5,982 nt of DNA from an uncultured Fidelibacterota bacterium. Its GTDB lineage: Bacteria > Fidelibacterota > Marinisomatia > Marinisomatales > UBA1611. Within the stretch, counting starts at the first letter, position 1. The number at the start of each line of letters is the position of its first letter. Shown piece by piece: positions 1-5,982 of the stretch. The position numbers were made by a program, and so were the translations under genes. The stretch lies in the NCBI GenBank assembly GCA_937893835.1, contig CALCSS010000061.1, positions 1 through 5,982 on the forward strand, written 5' to 3'. The notes under the pieces are model-generated. The model saw only the letters and a program-made list of their open reading frames with translations. It did not search any database and had not been told where the DNA came from.

Positions 1-735
1 AGTGCAGGAGATAGTATTTGCTCCTGGTCCAAAATATTCAACAATGGCACCGGTCCCTCCTTTGACAGTTAGAATGCCTGCGACCTTTAGAATTACATCC
101 TTTGCTGATACCCATTTACTCAATTTTCCAGAAAGTTTAATTCCAATAAATTTTGGAAATTTCAATTCCCATGGCATTCCTGCCATAACATCAACAGCAT
201 CAGCCCCACCTACGCCAATGGCTATCATCCCCAAACCACCTGCATTGACAGTATGGCTATCAGTTCCGATCATCATGCCTCCTGGGAAAGCATAATTCTC
301 CAGAACTACCTGGTGAATTATACCAGCCCCGGGTTTCCAAAATCCGATTCCATATTTATTTGAGACCGATTCTAAAAAATCATAGACCTCACCATTGACA
401 TCCATCGCTTGAGCTAGATCGATGTTTGCACTTTTTTTTGCTTGGATCAGGTGGTCACAGTGGACAGTGGATGAAACAGCAACCTTATCTCTACCCGCCA
501 TCATAAACTGGAGCAAGGCCATCTGAGCTGTGGCATCTTGCATAGCAACACGGTCAGGTGAGAAGTCAACATAGGATTGTCCTCTATCATAGGCCTTATC
601 AGCATTCCCAACAGACAAATGAGAGTATAATATTTTTTCAGATAGTGTTAGTGGGGTATTTAAAATGTCACGTGCAGAGTCAATACGGTCTGCCATACGA
701 GAATAAACATTTTGAATCATTTCTAGATCAAACAT
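1..735 (-). CDS. acn: Aconitate hydratase (mitochondrial-type aconitase), N-terminal part, cut by window edge
   Basis: Aconitase interconverts citrate and isocitrate through cis-aconitate in the TCA cycle, using a [4Fe-4S] cluster in the cytoplasm. Reading the minus strand from the ATG at 735 gives 245 residues open to position 1. Visible family motifs are DRVAMQDATAQMA (residues 61-73, with the substrate-contacting Gln66), STVHCDHL (89-96, His95), GFWKPGAGIIHQ (131-142), GTDSHT (157-162) and, at the very end, TISCT, whose Cys244 is the expected first cluster ligand. The other two ligand cysteines and the C-terminal swivel domain lie outside the window; full-length relatives have about 750 residues. 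The short N-terminus (MFDLEMIQNVYSRM) and the motif wording match the mitochondrial ACO2-like subfamily rather than AcnA/IRP or AcnB. The start is supported by where family homology begins and by a weak GGAG (747-750) 11 nt upstream. The gene is divergent from porU and has no visible functional link to it. Confidence 0.96.
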   Translation of the reverse strand, partial: MFDLEMIQNVYSRMADRIDSARDILNTPLTLSEKILYSHLSVGNADKAYDRGQSYVDFSPDRVAMQDATAQMALLQFMMAGRDKVAVSSTVHCDHLIQAKKSANIDLAQAMDVNGEVYDFLESVSNKYGIGFWKPGAGIIHQVVLENYAFPGGMMIGTDSHTVNAGGLGMIAIGVGGADAVDVMAGMPWELKFPKFIGIKLSGKLSKWVSAKDVILKVAGILTVKGGTGAIVEYFGPGANTISCT

Positions 736-849
736 ATGGTTTTGTACTCCAAAATAATTAAGAATCTTGATTTAGAATAAATCGAAACTTTTTTATATAA
801 TCAAGAGTATGAATCTACTTGAAAACAACAATACTTTCCAACGCACTTG
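736..849. promoter_or_regulatory. Divergent intergenic region between acn and porU
   Basis: This 114-bp AT-rich gap separates two divergently transcribed genes, so it must hold promoters for both unless transcription starts inside a coding region. On the plus strand there is a perfect TATAAT at 796-801. The possible -35 elements are poor: TTGATT at 767-772 is 23 bp upstream, which is too far for a standard sigma-70 promoter. On the minus strand TTGATT (804-799) is followed after 19 bp by TATTCT (779-774), a loose match to a promoter for acn. FCB bacteria often use a different promoter consensus (-33 TTG and -7 TAnnTTTG), and I see no clean copy of it. Promoter assignment is therefore tentative; that the region is regulatory follows from gene orientation. 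Confidence 0.5.
765..806. repeat. Perfect 8-bp inverted repeat in the acn/porU promoter region
   Basis: TCTTGATT at 765-772 is the exact reverse complement of AATCAAGA at 799-806, separated by 26 bp. The right arm overlaps the last three bases of the TATAAT box at 796-801, and each arm contains TTGATT reading inward. This could be a two-site operator for a dimeric regulator, or the two arms could be -35-like elements of opposed promoters. Chance is also plausible in AT-rich DNA. The long spacer argues against an efficient RNA hairpin. Confidence 0.4.
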
Positions 850-3800
850 ATGGTCAGTTTATCTTATTTTCGAACTATGCTTAGACACTTTGGTTATATA
901 TTGATCTTGCATAACATTATCTTCTCTTCTGTTACAAAACAAATGATAAGAAATGATTCAGAGATCATTATTCTTGAACTGAACATAGAAGCCAATACAG
1001 AATCTGACCTCTTCCCTATTTCAATATTGATAGGATTACCAAATGAAGAGATTCCCACAACACTGATCAATTATGAAAATGAATCAATAATTCCTTTTAA
1101 TACACAACAAAAAGCAGATATAGGTTTTGAATGGGTCAATAGACAGAGGCTGCAAGGTCTTGAGACAGCAACTCTAAGACTTTCTCCTGTAATTAATGAA
1201 GAATCCTACCATAAAAGGATCATAATCAAAATAGAGTTCATAGGAGCATTTAATGAATACAGGACACCATATTCCTCTGAAATTGAATTATTGCAAAATC
1301 GAGTCATCAATTGGTCAATTGCAAAAGATTGGATACAAAAAGATGAATTCAATTTGAATAGGATGACCGACCTGCCCATTGGAAGATGGTTTCAATTTTT
1401 TTTGAATAAAGACGAGATGTCAGCAATAAAGTTTTCTCTATTAGATTCTTTGATAGAGGATATCTCAGAAATTGATCCAAGATCTTTCTCAATCTATATG
1501 AGCCAGGAACTAGGCAGGCCAAGAGTCAATTCTTTTAATCAACCATTACTTGATAATCTTACTGAAATTTCAATTTTAGTTACAGGCGAAGATGATGGAT
1601 CATTCGACAATGATGATAAAATCATTTTTTATGGAAGAGGACCCTCGGGATTTGATTTCTCAAATAATGATCTTGAATGGAATCAAAATATTTACTTTAC
1701 TTCAAACTCATGTTGGCTTCTTATACCAGATAATATGCAACTCAGAGGAAAACGTGTAACTGAGGTAGAGCAACCACAATCAGGTATTCTACTAGATTAT
1801 GGTATTTCGTCACATCACTTAGAATCAGACTTGATTAATCTTGATGCATCAGGAACAGAATGGGTTGGAAACCCAATCCCCTCTGGTGGTTCACAACCAA
1901 TCGTCCTAGATTTACCGACACCGAAAATAGGTGCAGATATTTCAATATTAGCTAGATTTAGAGGACATTCTCTAACAGAGACCTCACTATCAAATCATCA
2001 ATTGAGCATTAGATATGGTAATGTCAATGGAGAGCAATTAGGCTCGTTGACCGATTGGACTGGAAATTCCTCTAGGCAGTTTTCAACCATCACCCAAGGT
2101 CTAGATCTAGATGATGGAATGAATATCTTTTACGTAAAAAACCTTTCCACAGATGCTAATTCATATCCTTATTTGGATTATTTCCAATTGCACTACAGCA
2201 GGGAACTTCATTTTGAGCAGAGCTATGAATTTCTAGCACCTATTTCTAATGAAGATCTAAGATTTTTCTTTACAGGCCAAAGGCCATCAGATATAAGACT
2301 ATGGGATATTAGTGACCCATCAAATATTGCTAGTCTTGATATTGATGATCAAGGGTATTGCAATGTGTCTCCTCAATCTAATGATCATAGTCGTTTAATT
2401 ATCTTTACCGAAACAAACTTGAATTACTTAAGTGAAATAATACCCAGAAATAATCAATCTTTTGAAATACTTCGTCAGACAGGCTTGCAAGCAGACTATC
2501 TTGTTATTGGACCCAGCAATTTCAAAGATAAGGCTGAAGATCTATTAGCATTAAGAAACCCTGCAGTTTACGCAGACATCGAGCAAATATATCTGGAGTT
2601 CAGCTCAGGCAATCCTGATCCATTGGCAATCCGTAGTTTCATACAATGGACTCAAGAAAGGTGGTTACCACCATATCCTAGCTGTGCTTTATTTCTGGGA
2701 GATGCCGGATATGACTATAGGAATATAACAGGGCAATCTACTATTATAGTCCCTACGATCCAGGTACAATCATCAAGAACCTATGCGACAGATGATCTCC
2801 TGGCCGCTGTCTATGGTAATATACCTGAAATAGCTACAGGCAGATTTCCTGCAAGAAATGAGCAAGAGGTGGTGGATTTTGTAGATAAAGTGATCAATCT
2901 AGAGACTGATCCAGAATTAGGACCTTGGCGGCAAAGAATCACATTAATTGCTGATGACGCAGCAAGACCTGAGCCTAAACATGGATCGATAAACACTGGC
3001 AAATCCCACACCCTTAATTCGGAGCAGTTAGCATCAGTGGTACCTCCGTCAATCTACATTGACAAGATATACATGATGGAATTTCCAGAAGTTAGTGATG
3101 CATCTGCATATGGAGTTATCAAGCCCGGTGCTACAGAGGCACTATTTAATGCTCTTAGCACAGGGACAGCAATTATTTCTTATATAGGCCATGGATCGCC
3201 ATATCAGCTGGCACAGGAAAAATTACTGGATATGAATCGTGGTGATCTAAACCAAATTAATACAGGAAATAAACTACCCATTTGGATAGTAGGGACCTGT
3301 TCCTTTGGCCATTTTGATGACCCAATTACAGAATCATTTGCCGAAGAATTAATCAGGTCTCCAATGAATGCAGCTGCAATGGTAATTGCAACTAGTCGCC
3401 CAATTACCGTTGTTGGAAATGAACGTTATACTCTTGATATTTTTGAAAAAATTTTTGAGAACAATAATGTAAGTGAAGATAAAGTAGGAATAATATTACA
3501 ATCAATTAAGGATGGAACGAGTGAATCTCAATATTTTCATTTGTTTGGAGATCCAGCAATGAAACTACCTATGCCCTTTGATACATTAACCACCTTAAAT
3601 ATTTCTCCCGATACACTCAAAACCCTAGAAACTGCACATTATTATGGAGAACAAAATTCTATTGCTGGGAATGGAAGTGGATATGTAATAATGAGAGATG
3701 CACCACGACACGTCACTCGAGAATATGAGATCTCATCTGAAACTTATTCACTCTCATATATTCTTCCTGGAGCGACATTATTCCGAGGTCAATTCTCATT

Positions 3801-4587
3801 TTCCGATCAAACAATTGATGGTGAGATTCGCATTCCCCAAGATATATCTTATTCAAATGACCCCGCATCTCTTTTGGTTTACATACATAATGAACAAAAT
3901 GAAGCTCGCTCTGCTATCAGTACAATTTTTTTATCAGGTGGAAGTCCTACTGATGACAATTTTGGTCCTCAGATCTCATTTGAGAATGAACATGGTACGA
4001 TACTTGAATATGGAGACCATTTTTCTAAAAATGGACACATAACAATAAGGCTTTCAGACCCCTTGGGAATAAACTTAACTAATGAGACTGGACATGAGAT
4101 CATAATTAACGATTTAAGCATTCTCCAATCAACTATAGCAACAAACGAATTTTTCTATGAACAGAATAGCATTACAACTGGAACAATAATATATAATGCA
4201 AATGATGAATTGGTCCATATAAGGGTAAAAGCGTGGGACAATGCAAATAACCCATCTGAAAAAGAAGTAAAGCTATTTAGATCATCCAATAATGTTTTAC
4301 AAATATATAATGCCTATAATTTTCCAAATCCATTTTTTAGTAGTACTCAATTTTGTTTTGAAGTAACACAGGTTTATGATTTGAAATTAGATATATATAG
4401 TCTTGGAGGAAGAAAAATTTGGTCTTACACTGATCATAACCTAAATGCCGGATATAATACTGTCGAGTGGCATGGGAATGATTCATTTAATGGGAAAATT
4501 GCTAATGGAGTATACATTTACAGAATAAAGGCCATTGGTAATAACTCCACTGTATCCTACATTGGTAAATGCGCAAAATATCATTAA
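850..4587 (+). CDS. porU: Type IX secretion system sortase PorU (gingipain-like peptidase C25 family)
   Basis: PorU is the cell-surface cysteine endopeptidase that removes the C-terminal sorting domain of T9SS cargo and joins the cargo to surface lipopolysaccharide. The 1245-residue product fits the family's usual 1100-1300. A hydrophobic N-terminal stretch (about residues 14-27, FGYILILHNIIFSS) looks like a signal peptide, with no lipobox Cys. A beta-rich N-terminal region follows, with the family-like DDKIIFYGRGPSGFDF (about 255-270) and GTEWVGNP (about 335-342). The peptidase C25 domain spans about 549-905 and carries the catalytic dyad His781 (in YIGHGS) and Cys817 (in GTCSFGHFDDP), ending near HLFGDPAMKLP. 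Ig-like segments follow, then a FlgD-like Ig domain (about 1155-1240) with FPNPF, YSLGGRKIW and NGVYIYRIKA. Start choice is uncertain: ATG 850 is the outermost ATG, TTG 847 lies directly before it, and ATG 877 would give a shorter, more typical signal peptide; none has a Shine-Dalgarno. The gene heads a plus-strand cluster, with maf 10 bp downstream. Confidence 0.9.
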   Translation: MVSLSYFRTMLRHFGYILILHNIIFSSVTKQMIRNDSEIIILELNIEANTESDLFPISILIGLPNEEIPTTLINYENESIIPFNTQQKADIGFEWVNRQRLQGLETATLRLSPVINEESYHKRIIIKIEFIGAFNEYRTPYSSEIELLQNRVINWSIAKDWIQKDEFNLNRMTDLPIGRWFQFFLNKDEMSAIKFSLLDSLIEDISEIDPRSFSIYMSQELGRPRVNSFNQPLLDNLTEISILVTGEDDGSFDNDDKIIFYGRGPSGFDFSNNDLEWNQNIYFTSNSCWLLIPDNMQLRGKRVTEVEQPQSGILLDYGISSHHLESDLINLDASGTEWVGNPIPSGGSQPIVLDLPTPKIGADISILARFRGHSLTETSLSNHQLSIRYGNVNGEQLGSLTDWTGNSSRQFSTITQGLDLDDGMNIFYVKNLSTDANSYPYLDYFQLHYSRELHFEQSYEFLAPISNEDLRFFFTGQRPSDIRLWDISDPSNIASLDIDDQGYCNVSPQSNDHSRLIIFTETNLNYLSEIIPRNNQSFEILRQTGLQADYLVIGPSNFKDKAEDLLALRNPAVYADIEQIYLEFSSGNPDPLAIRSFIQWTQERWLPPYPSCALFLGDAGYDYRNITGQSTIIVPTIQVQSSRTYATDDLLAAVYGNIPEIATGRFPARNEQEVVDFVDKVINLETDPELGPWRQRITLIADDAARPEPKHGSINTGKSHTLNSEQLASVVPPSIYIDKIYMMEFPEVSDASAYGVIKPGATEALFNALSTGTAIISYIGHGSPYQLAQEKLLDMNRGDLNQINTGNKLPIWIVGTCSFGHFDDPITESFAEELIRSPMNAAAMVIATSRPITVVGNERYTLDIFEKIFENNNVSEDKVGIILQSIKDGTSESQYFHLFGDPAMKLPMPFDTLTTLNISPDTLKTLETAHYYGEQNSIAGNGSGYVIMRDAPRHVTREYEISSETYSLSYILPGATLFRGQFSFSDQTIDGEIRIPQDISYSNDPASLLVYIHNEQNEARSAISTIFLSGGSPTDDNFGPQISFENEHGTILEYGDHFSKNGHITIRLSDPLGINLTNETGHEIIINDLSILQSTIATNEFFYEQNSITTGTIIYNANDELVHIRVKAWDNANNPSEKEVKLFRSSNNVLQIYNAYNFPNPFFSSTQFCFEVTQVYDLKLDIYSLGGRKIWSYTDHNLNAGYNTVEWHGNDSFNGKIANGVYIYRIKAIGNNSTVSYIGKCAKYH

Positions 4588-4597
4588 ATCAATCATT

Positions 4598-5182
4598 ATG
4601 GTAAAATTTGACATTATTCTTGCATCAGCTTCACCTAGAAGAAAAACAATTTTATCTCAAATTGGTTTAGAATTCATTACTTTACCAAGCAATACCCTAG
4701 AAGATTTTTCAATCAATCTTCCACCTGAAGCATTTTGCGAACATTGGGCCCGAGAAAAAACAAAGGATGTTGCTAAAAACCATCCAAATACATTTATCAT
4801 TGGAGCAGATACAATCGTGGTGTTAGATGGGAAAATACTAGGTAAACCAAAAGATAGAGACCACAGTGTATTTATGCTTAAATCTCTATCTGGGAAAACA
4901 CATGAGGTATTAACTGGCGTTTCCTTTTTTCACTTGGAATCTGGAACAGACATTACATTCAATGAATCTACACTTGTTTCATTTGATACTTTAAAAGATA
5001 AAGATATTGATAGTTATATAGATACTTATAAACCATTTGATAAGGCTGGGAGCTACGGTATTCAAGATGGTTTTTCTATTCATATCAACAAAATAACAGG
5101 CTGCTTTTATAATGTAATGGGCTTACCAATTTCAAAATTCCACAAGAATTTTCAATTATTAAAAAAGGAGATAAATAATTGA
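4598..5182 (+). CDS. maf: Maf family nucleotide pyrophosphatase (dTTP/UTP-type)
   Basis: Maf proteins hydrolyse nucleoside triphosphates to monophosphate and pyrophosphate, acting on dTTP, UTP and modified nucleotides; they act in the cytoplasm, and overexpression blocks septum formation in Bacillus. The 194-residue product has the usual family length. Motifs visible are ILASASPRRKTIL (7-19, the phosphate-binding S-x-R-R loop), AREKTKDVA (51-59, with conserved Lys54), IIGADTIVVLDGKILGKPKD (67-86, with Asp71 as the probable catalytic base) and FDKAGSYGIQD (147-157). The DKAGSYGIQ wording and the following YNVMGLPISK resemble the YhdE/Bacillus Maf branch rather than the YceF m7GTP branch, so dTTP/UTP specificity is inferred. 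The start is the ATG directly before the conserved VKFDIILASASPRR; an in-frame ATG at 4535 lies inside porU and would add 21 residues unlike the family. There is no clear Shine-Dalgarno, and the 10-bp gap after porU suggests co-transcription. The stop overlaps the arfB start. Confidence 0.95.
   Translation: MVKFDIILASASPRRKTILSQIGLEFITLPSNTLEDFSINLPPEAFCEHWAREKTKDVAKNHPNTFIIGADTIVVLDGKILGKPKDRDHSVFMLKSLSGKTHEVLTGVSFFHLESGTDITFNESTLVSFDTLKDKDIDSYIDTYKPFDKAGSYGIQDGFSIHINKITGCFYNVMGLPISKFHKNFQLLKKEINN
5165..5170 (+). promoter_or_regulatory. Ribosome binding site that fixes the TTG start of arfB
   Basis: AAGGAG at 5165-5170 lies 8 nt before the TTG at 5179, an ideal Shine-Dalgarno sequence and spacing. 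It is inside the last codons of maf. It is the strongest such site ahead of any gene here, and it supports TTG as the start codon because the arfB frame has a TAA at 5176-5178 just upstream and no ATG anywhere downstream. Confidence 0.8.
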
Positions 5183-5601
5183 TAATAATCAATAATGAGA
5201 TTTCCATCTTTGATGAAAAAATAAAATTCAAAGCAACACGTTCAACAGGGCCTGGTGGGCAACATGTAAATAAGGTATCTACCGCTGTAATTCTGAAATA
5301 TGAATTGAAAAACCACAATTACCCAGATTGGTTTTTGGAAGCAATAAAATTCAATATTAGTCGTAACCAATTATTAAATAATGAGGTAATAACTATAAAA
5401 TCAAATAGATATCGTTCCCAACTAAGGAATAAGGAAGATGCCATCAAAAAGCTGGTTGAGATATTTAGAAAATCATGTATAAAAAAGAAATCAAGGCACA
5501 AAACCCATCCACCAACAAGATCAAAGGAAAAGAGATTGTTAAAGAAACGAATTCAAAGTAAAAAGAAAGACCTAAGAAAAACTCCAAATATTGATGATTA
5601 G
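5179..5601 (+). CDS. arfB: Alternative ribosome-rescue factor / peptidyl-tRNA hydrolase ArfB (YaeJ), TTG start
   Basis: ArfB enters ribosomes stalled on mRNA lacking a stop codon, places its basic tail in the empty mRNA channel and hydrolyses the peptidyl-tRNA with its GGQ motif. The product is 140 residues, the same length as E. coli ArfB. The catalytic loop is TRSTGPGGQHVNKVST (20-35), with GGQ at 26-28, the same position as in E. coli. YRSQ (78-81) is another family match. The C-terminal tail from about residue 100 is rich in Lys and Arg and includes HPPTRSKEKRLLKKR, as expected for the mRNA-channel tail; this also separates it from full-length release factors RF1/RF2, which carry extra N-terminal domains and a stop-codon-reading motif. 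The TTG start overlaps the maf stop codon (TTGA, 5179-5182), and a strong ribosome binding site lies 8 nt upstream, which suggests translational coupling to maf. Confidence 0.94.
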   Translation: MIIINNEISIFDEKIKFKATRSTGPGGQHVNKVSTAVILKYELKNHNYPDWFLEAIKFNISRNQLLNNEVITIKSNRYRSQLRNKEDAIKKLVEIFRKSCIKKKSRHKTHPPTRSKEKRLLKKRIQSKKKDLRKTPNIDD

Positions 5602-5654
5602 ACTTTTAATGGGCAAAACAAAATCTTTAACTTTACAGATACACTTATCGCACA

Positions 5655-5982
5655 ATGGCACAGTTTTATAAAGAATTAAAAGACTTACGCAAATCTAGAG
5701 AGATATCACTTGAAGAAATTAGTGAACGAACAAAAATAAATGTTCCTTACCTCAAAGCAATTGAATCTGGCGATTTCATTGATATAGAGGTTCCTTACCT
5801 TAGATTATTCTTACGAGCCTATGCTGAGGAAATAGGAGGGGACTCACAAAGGGCTCTAGAACAATTAGACTCATTTCTTGGAACAAAACGGCCTACTGTA
5901 ATATCAAACGAAGATGAGATTGAAGACGAAAATGCGGGTGAGTATAAGAGAAGATTAATTTTACCCAGTAAAACATTAAGGC
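5655..5982 (+). CDS. RodZ-like helix-turn-helix (HTH_25) protein, N-terminal part, cut by window edge
   Basis: The ATG at 5655 opens a frame of 109 codons that runs off the right edge without a stop. An in-frame TAA at 5628-5630 makes this the first ATG. Residues about 5-75 form a Cro/XRE-like helix-turn-helix of the RodZ/HTH_25 type: LKDLRKSREISLEEISERT, then INVPYLKAIESGDF and VPYLRLFLRAYAEEIGGD, matching the usual pattern of LR..Re, I...TKI....L.AIE.gdf and Y.R.FLR.YA. An acidic linker (EDEIEDEN, about 87-93) and a basic KRR patch follow. In RodZ the domain binds MreB in the cytoplasm and is followed by one transmembrane helix and a periplasmic part; those would lie beyond the edge, so RodZ identity is inferred, and a soluble regulator remains possible. 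It follows arfB by 53 bp on the same strand, without a visible terminator or ribosome binding site. Confidence 0.85.
   Translation, partial: MAQFYKELKDLRKSREISLEEISERTKINVPYLKAIESGDFIDIEVPYLRLFLRAYAEEIGGDSQRALEQLDSFLGTKRPTVISNEDEIEDENAGEYKRRLILPSKTLR

Noticed and set aside
432..439. Run of eight T inside acn (and another at 1396-1403 in porU) as possible frameshift points
   Set aside because: Both reading frames continue with conserved or coherent protein sequence across the runs, so there is no sign of a frameshift.
2..761. Plus-strand open frames at 2-295 and 558-761
   Set aside because: They lie opposite the clearly homologous aconitase coding strand, and their translations show no family features.
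2811..3011. Minus-strand open frame inside porU
   Set aside because: It overlaps the C25 peptidase domain in antisense and its translation is unremarkable.
3698..4042. Plus-strand 114-codon open frame inside porU in another frame
   Set aside because: The porU frame is continuous here with Ig-like content; the alternative product is unremarkable and looks like a chance shadow.
5161..5167. A AAA AAG heptamer in the maf reading frame, the form of a dnaX-like -1 frameshift site, just before arfB, whose frame is the -1 frame
   Set aside because: A -1 slip would meet TAA at 5176-5178 before reaching arfB, so no Maf-ArfB fusion can form. The A-run is more simply part of the arfB ribosome binding site.
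5085..5501. Minus-strand open frames opposite the end of maf and arfB
   Set aside because: They are antisense shadows of well-supported genes and have no recognisable features.
5602..5654. Gap between arfB and the RodZ-like gene as a terminator or promoter, and a short open frame starting at ATG 5609
   Set aside because: I see no stem-loop followed by a T-run and no convincing promoter pair. The short frame ends inside the RodZ-like gene after about 20 codons and has no ribosome binding site.

Overview
The window looks like a piece of a low-GC bacterial chromosome from the Fibrobacteres-Chlorobi-Bacteroidetes (FCB) superphylum. The main reason is the large central gene, which encodes a PorU-type gingipain-like sortase of the type IX secretion system (T9SS), a system confined to that group. 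Two further hints are a mitochondrial-type aconitase and the near absence of Shine-Dalgarno sequences. The sortase ends in a FlgD-like Ig domain rather than an obvious classical Bacteroidota sorting tail. That makes me lean towards a deep or uncultured FCB lineage such as Marinimicrobia (SAR406) or an Ignavibacteria-like group, but this placement is inference only.

Layout: positions 1-735 hold the first 245 residues of an aconitase on the minus strand. The gene leaves the window exactly at its first iron-sulfur ligand cysteine. A 114-bp AT-rich divergent intergenic region follows (736-849), carrying a TATAAT box and a perfect 8-bp inverted repeat. From 850 to the right edge everything is on the plus strand: porU (850-4587), maf nucleotide pyrophosphatase (4598-5182, 10 bp after porU), arfB peptidyl-tRNA hydrolase (5179-5601, overlapping the maf stop by 4 bp and starting with TTG), and, after 53 bp, the N-terminal part of a RodZ-like helix-turn-helix protein (5655 to the edge). 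Spacing and orientation suggest that porU-maf-arfB, and possibly the RodZ-like gene, form one transcription unit. I saw no convincing terminator inside it.

Functionally the genes do not form one pathway. PorU acts at the outer membrane to process T9SS cargo. Maf removes non-canonical or surplus nucleotides and is often linked to division arrest. ArfB rescues stalled ribosomes. RodZ-like proteins organise the MreB cytoskeleton. The shared theme, if there is one, is cell envelope and growth housekeeping. The aconitase is a separate, divergently transcribed TCA-cycle gene. I found no RNA genes, mobile elements, CRISPR arrays or phage signatures. Nothing here is clearly a new system; the most useful observations concern the sortase architecture, the TTG-started coupled arfB, and the inverted repeat in the divergent promoter region.
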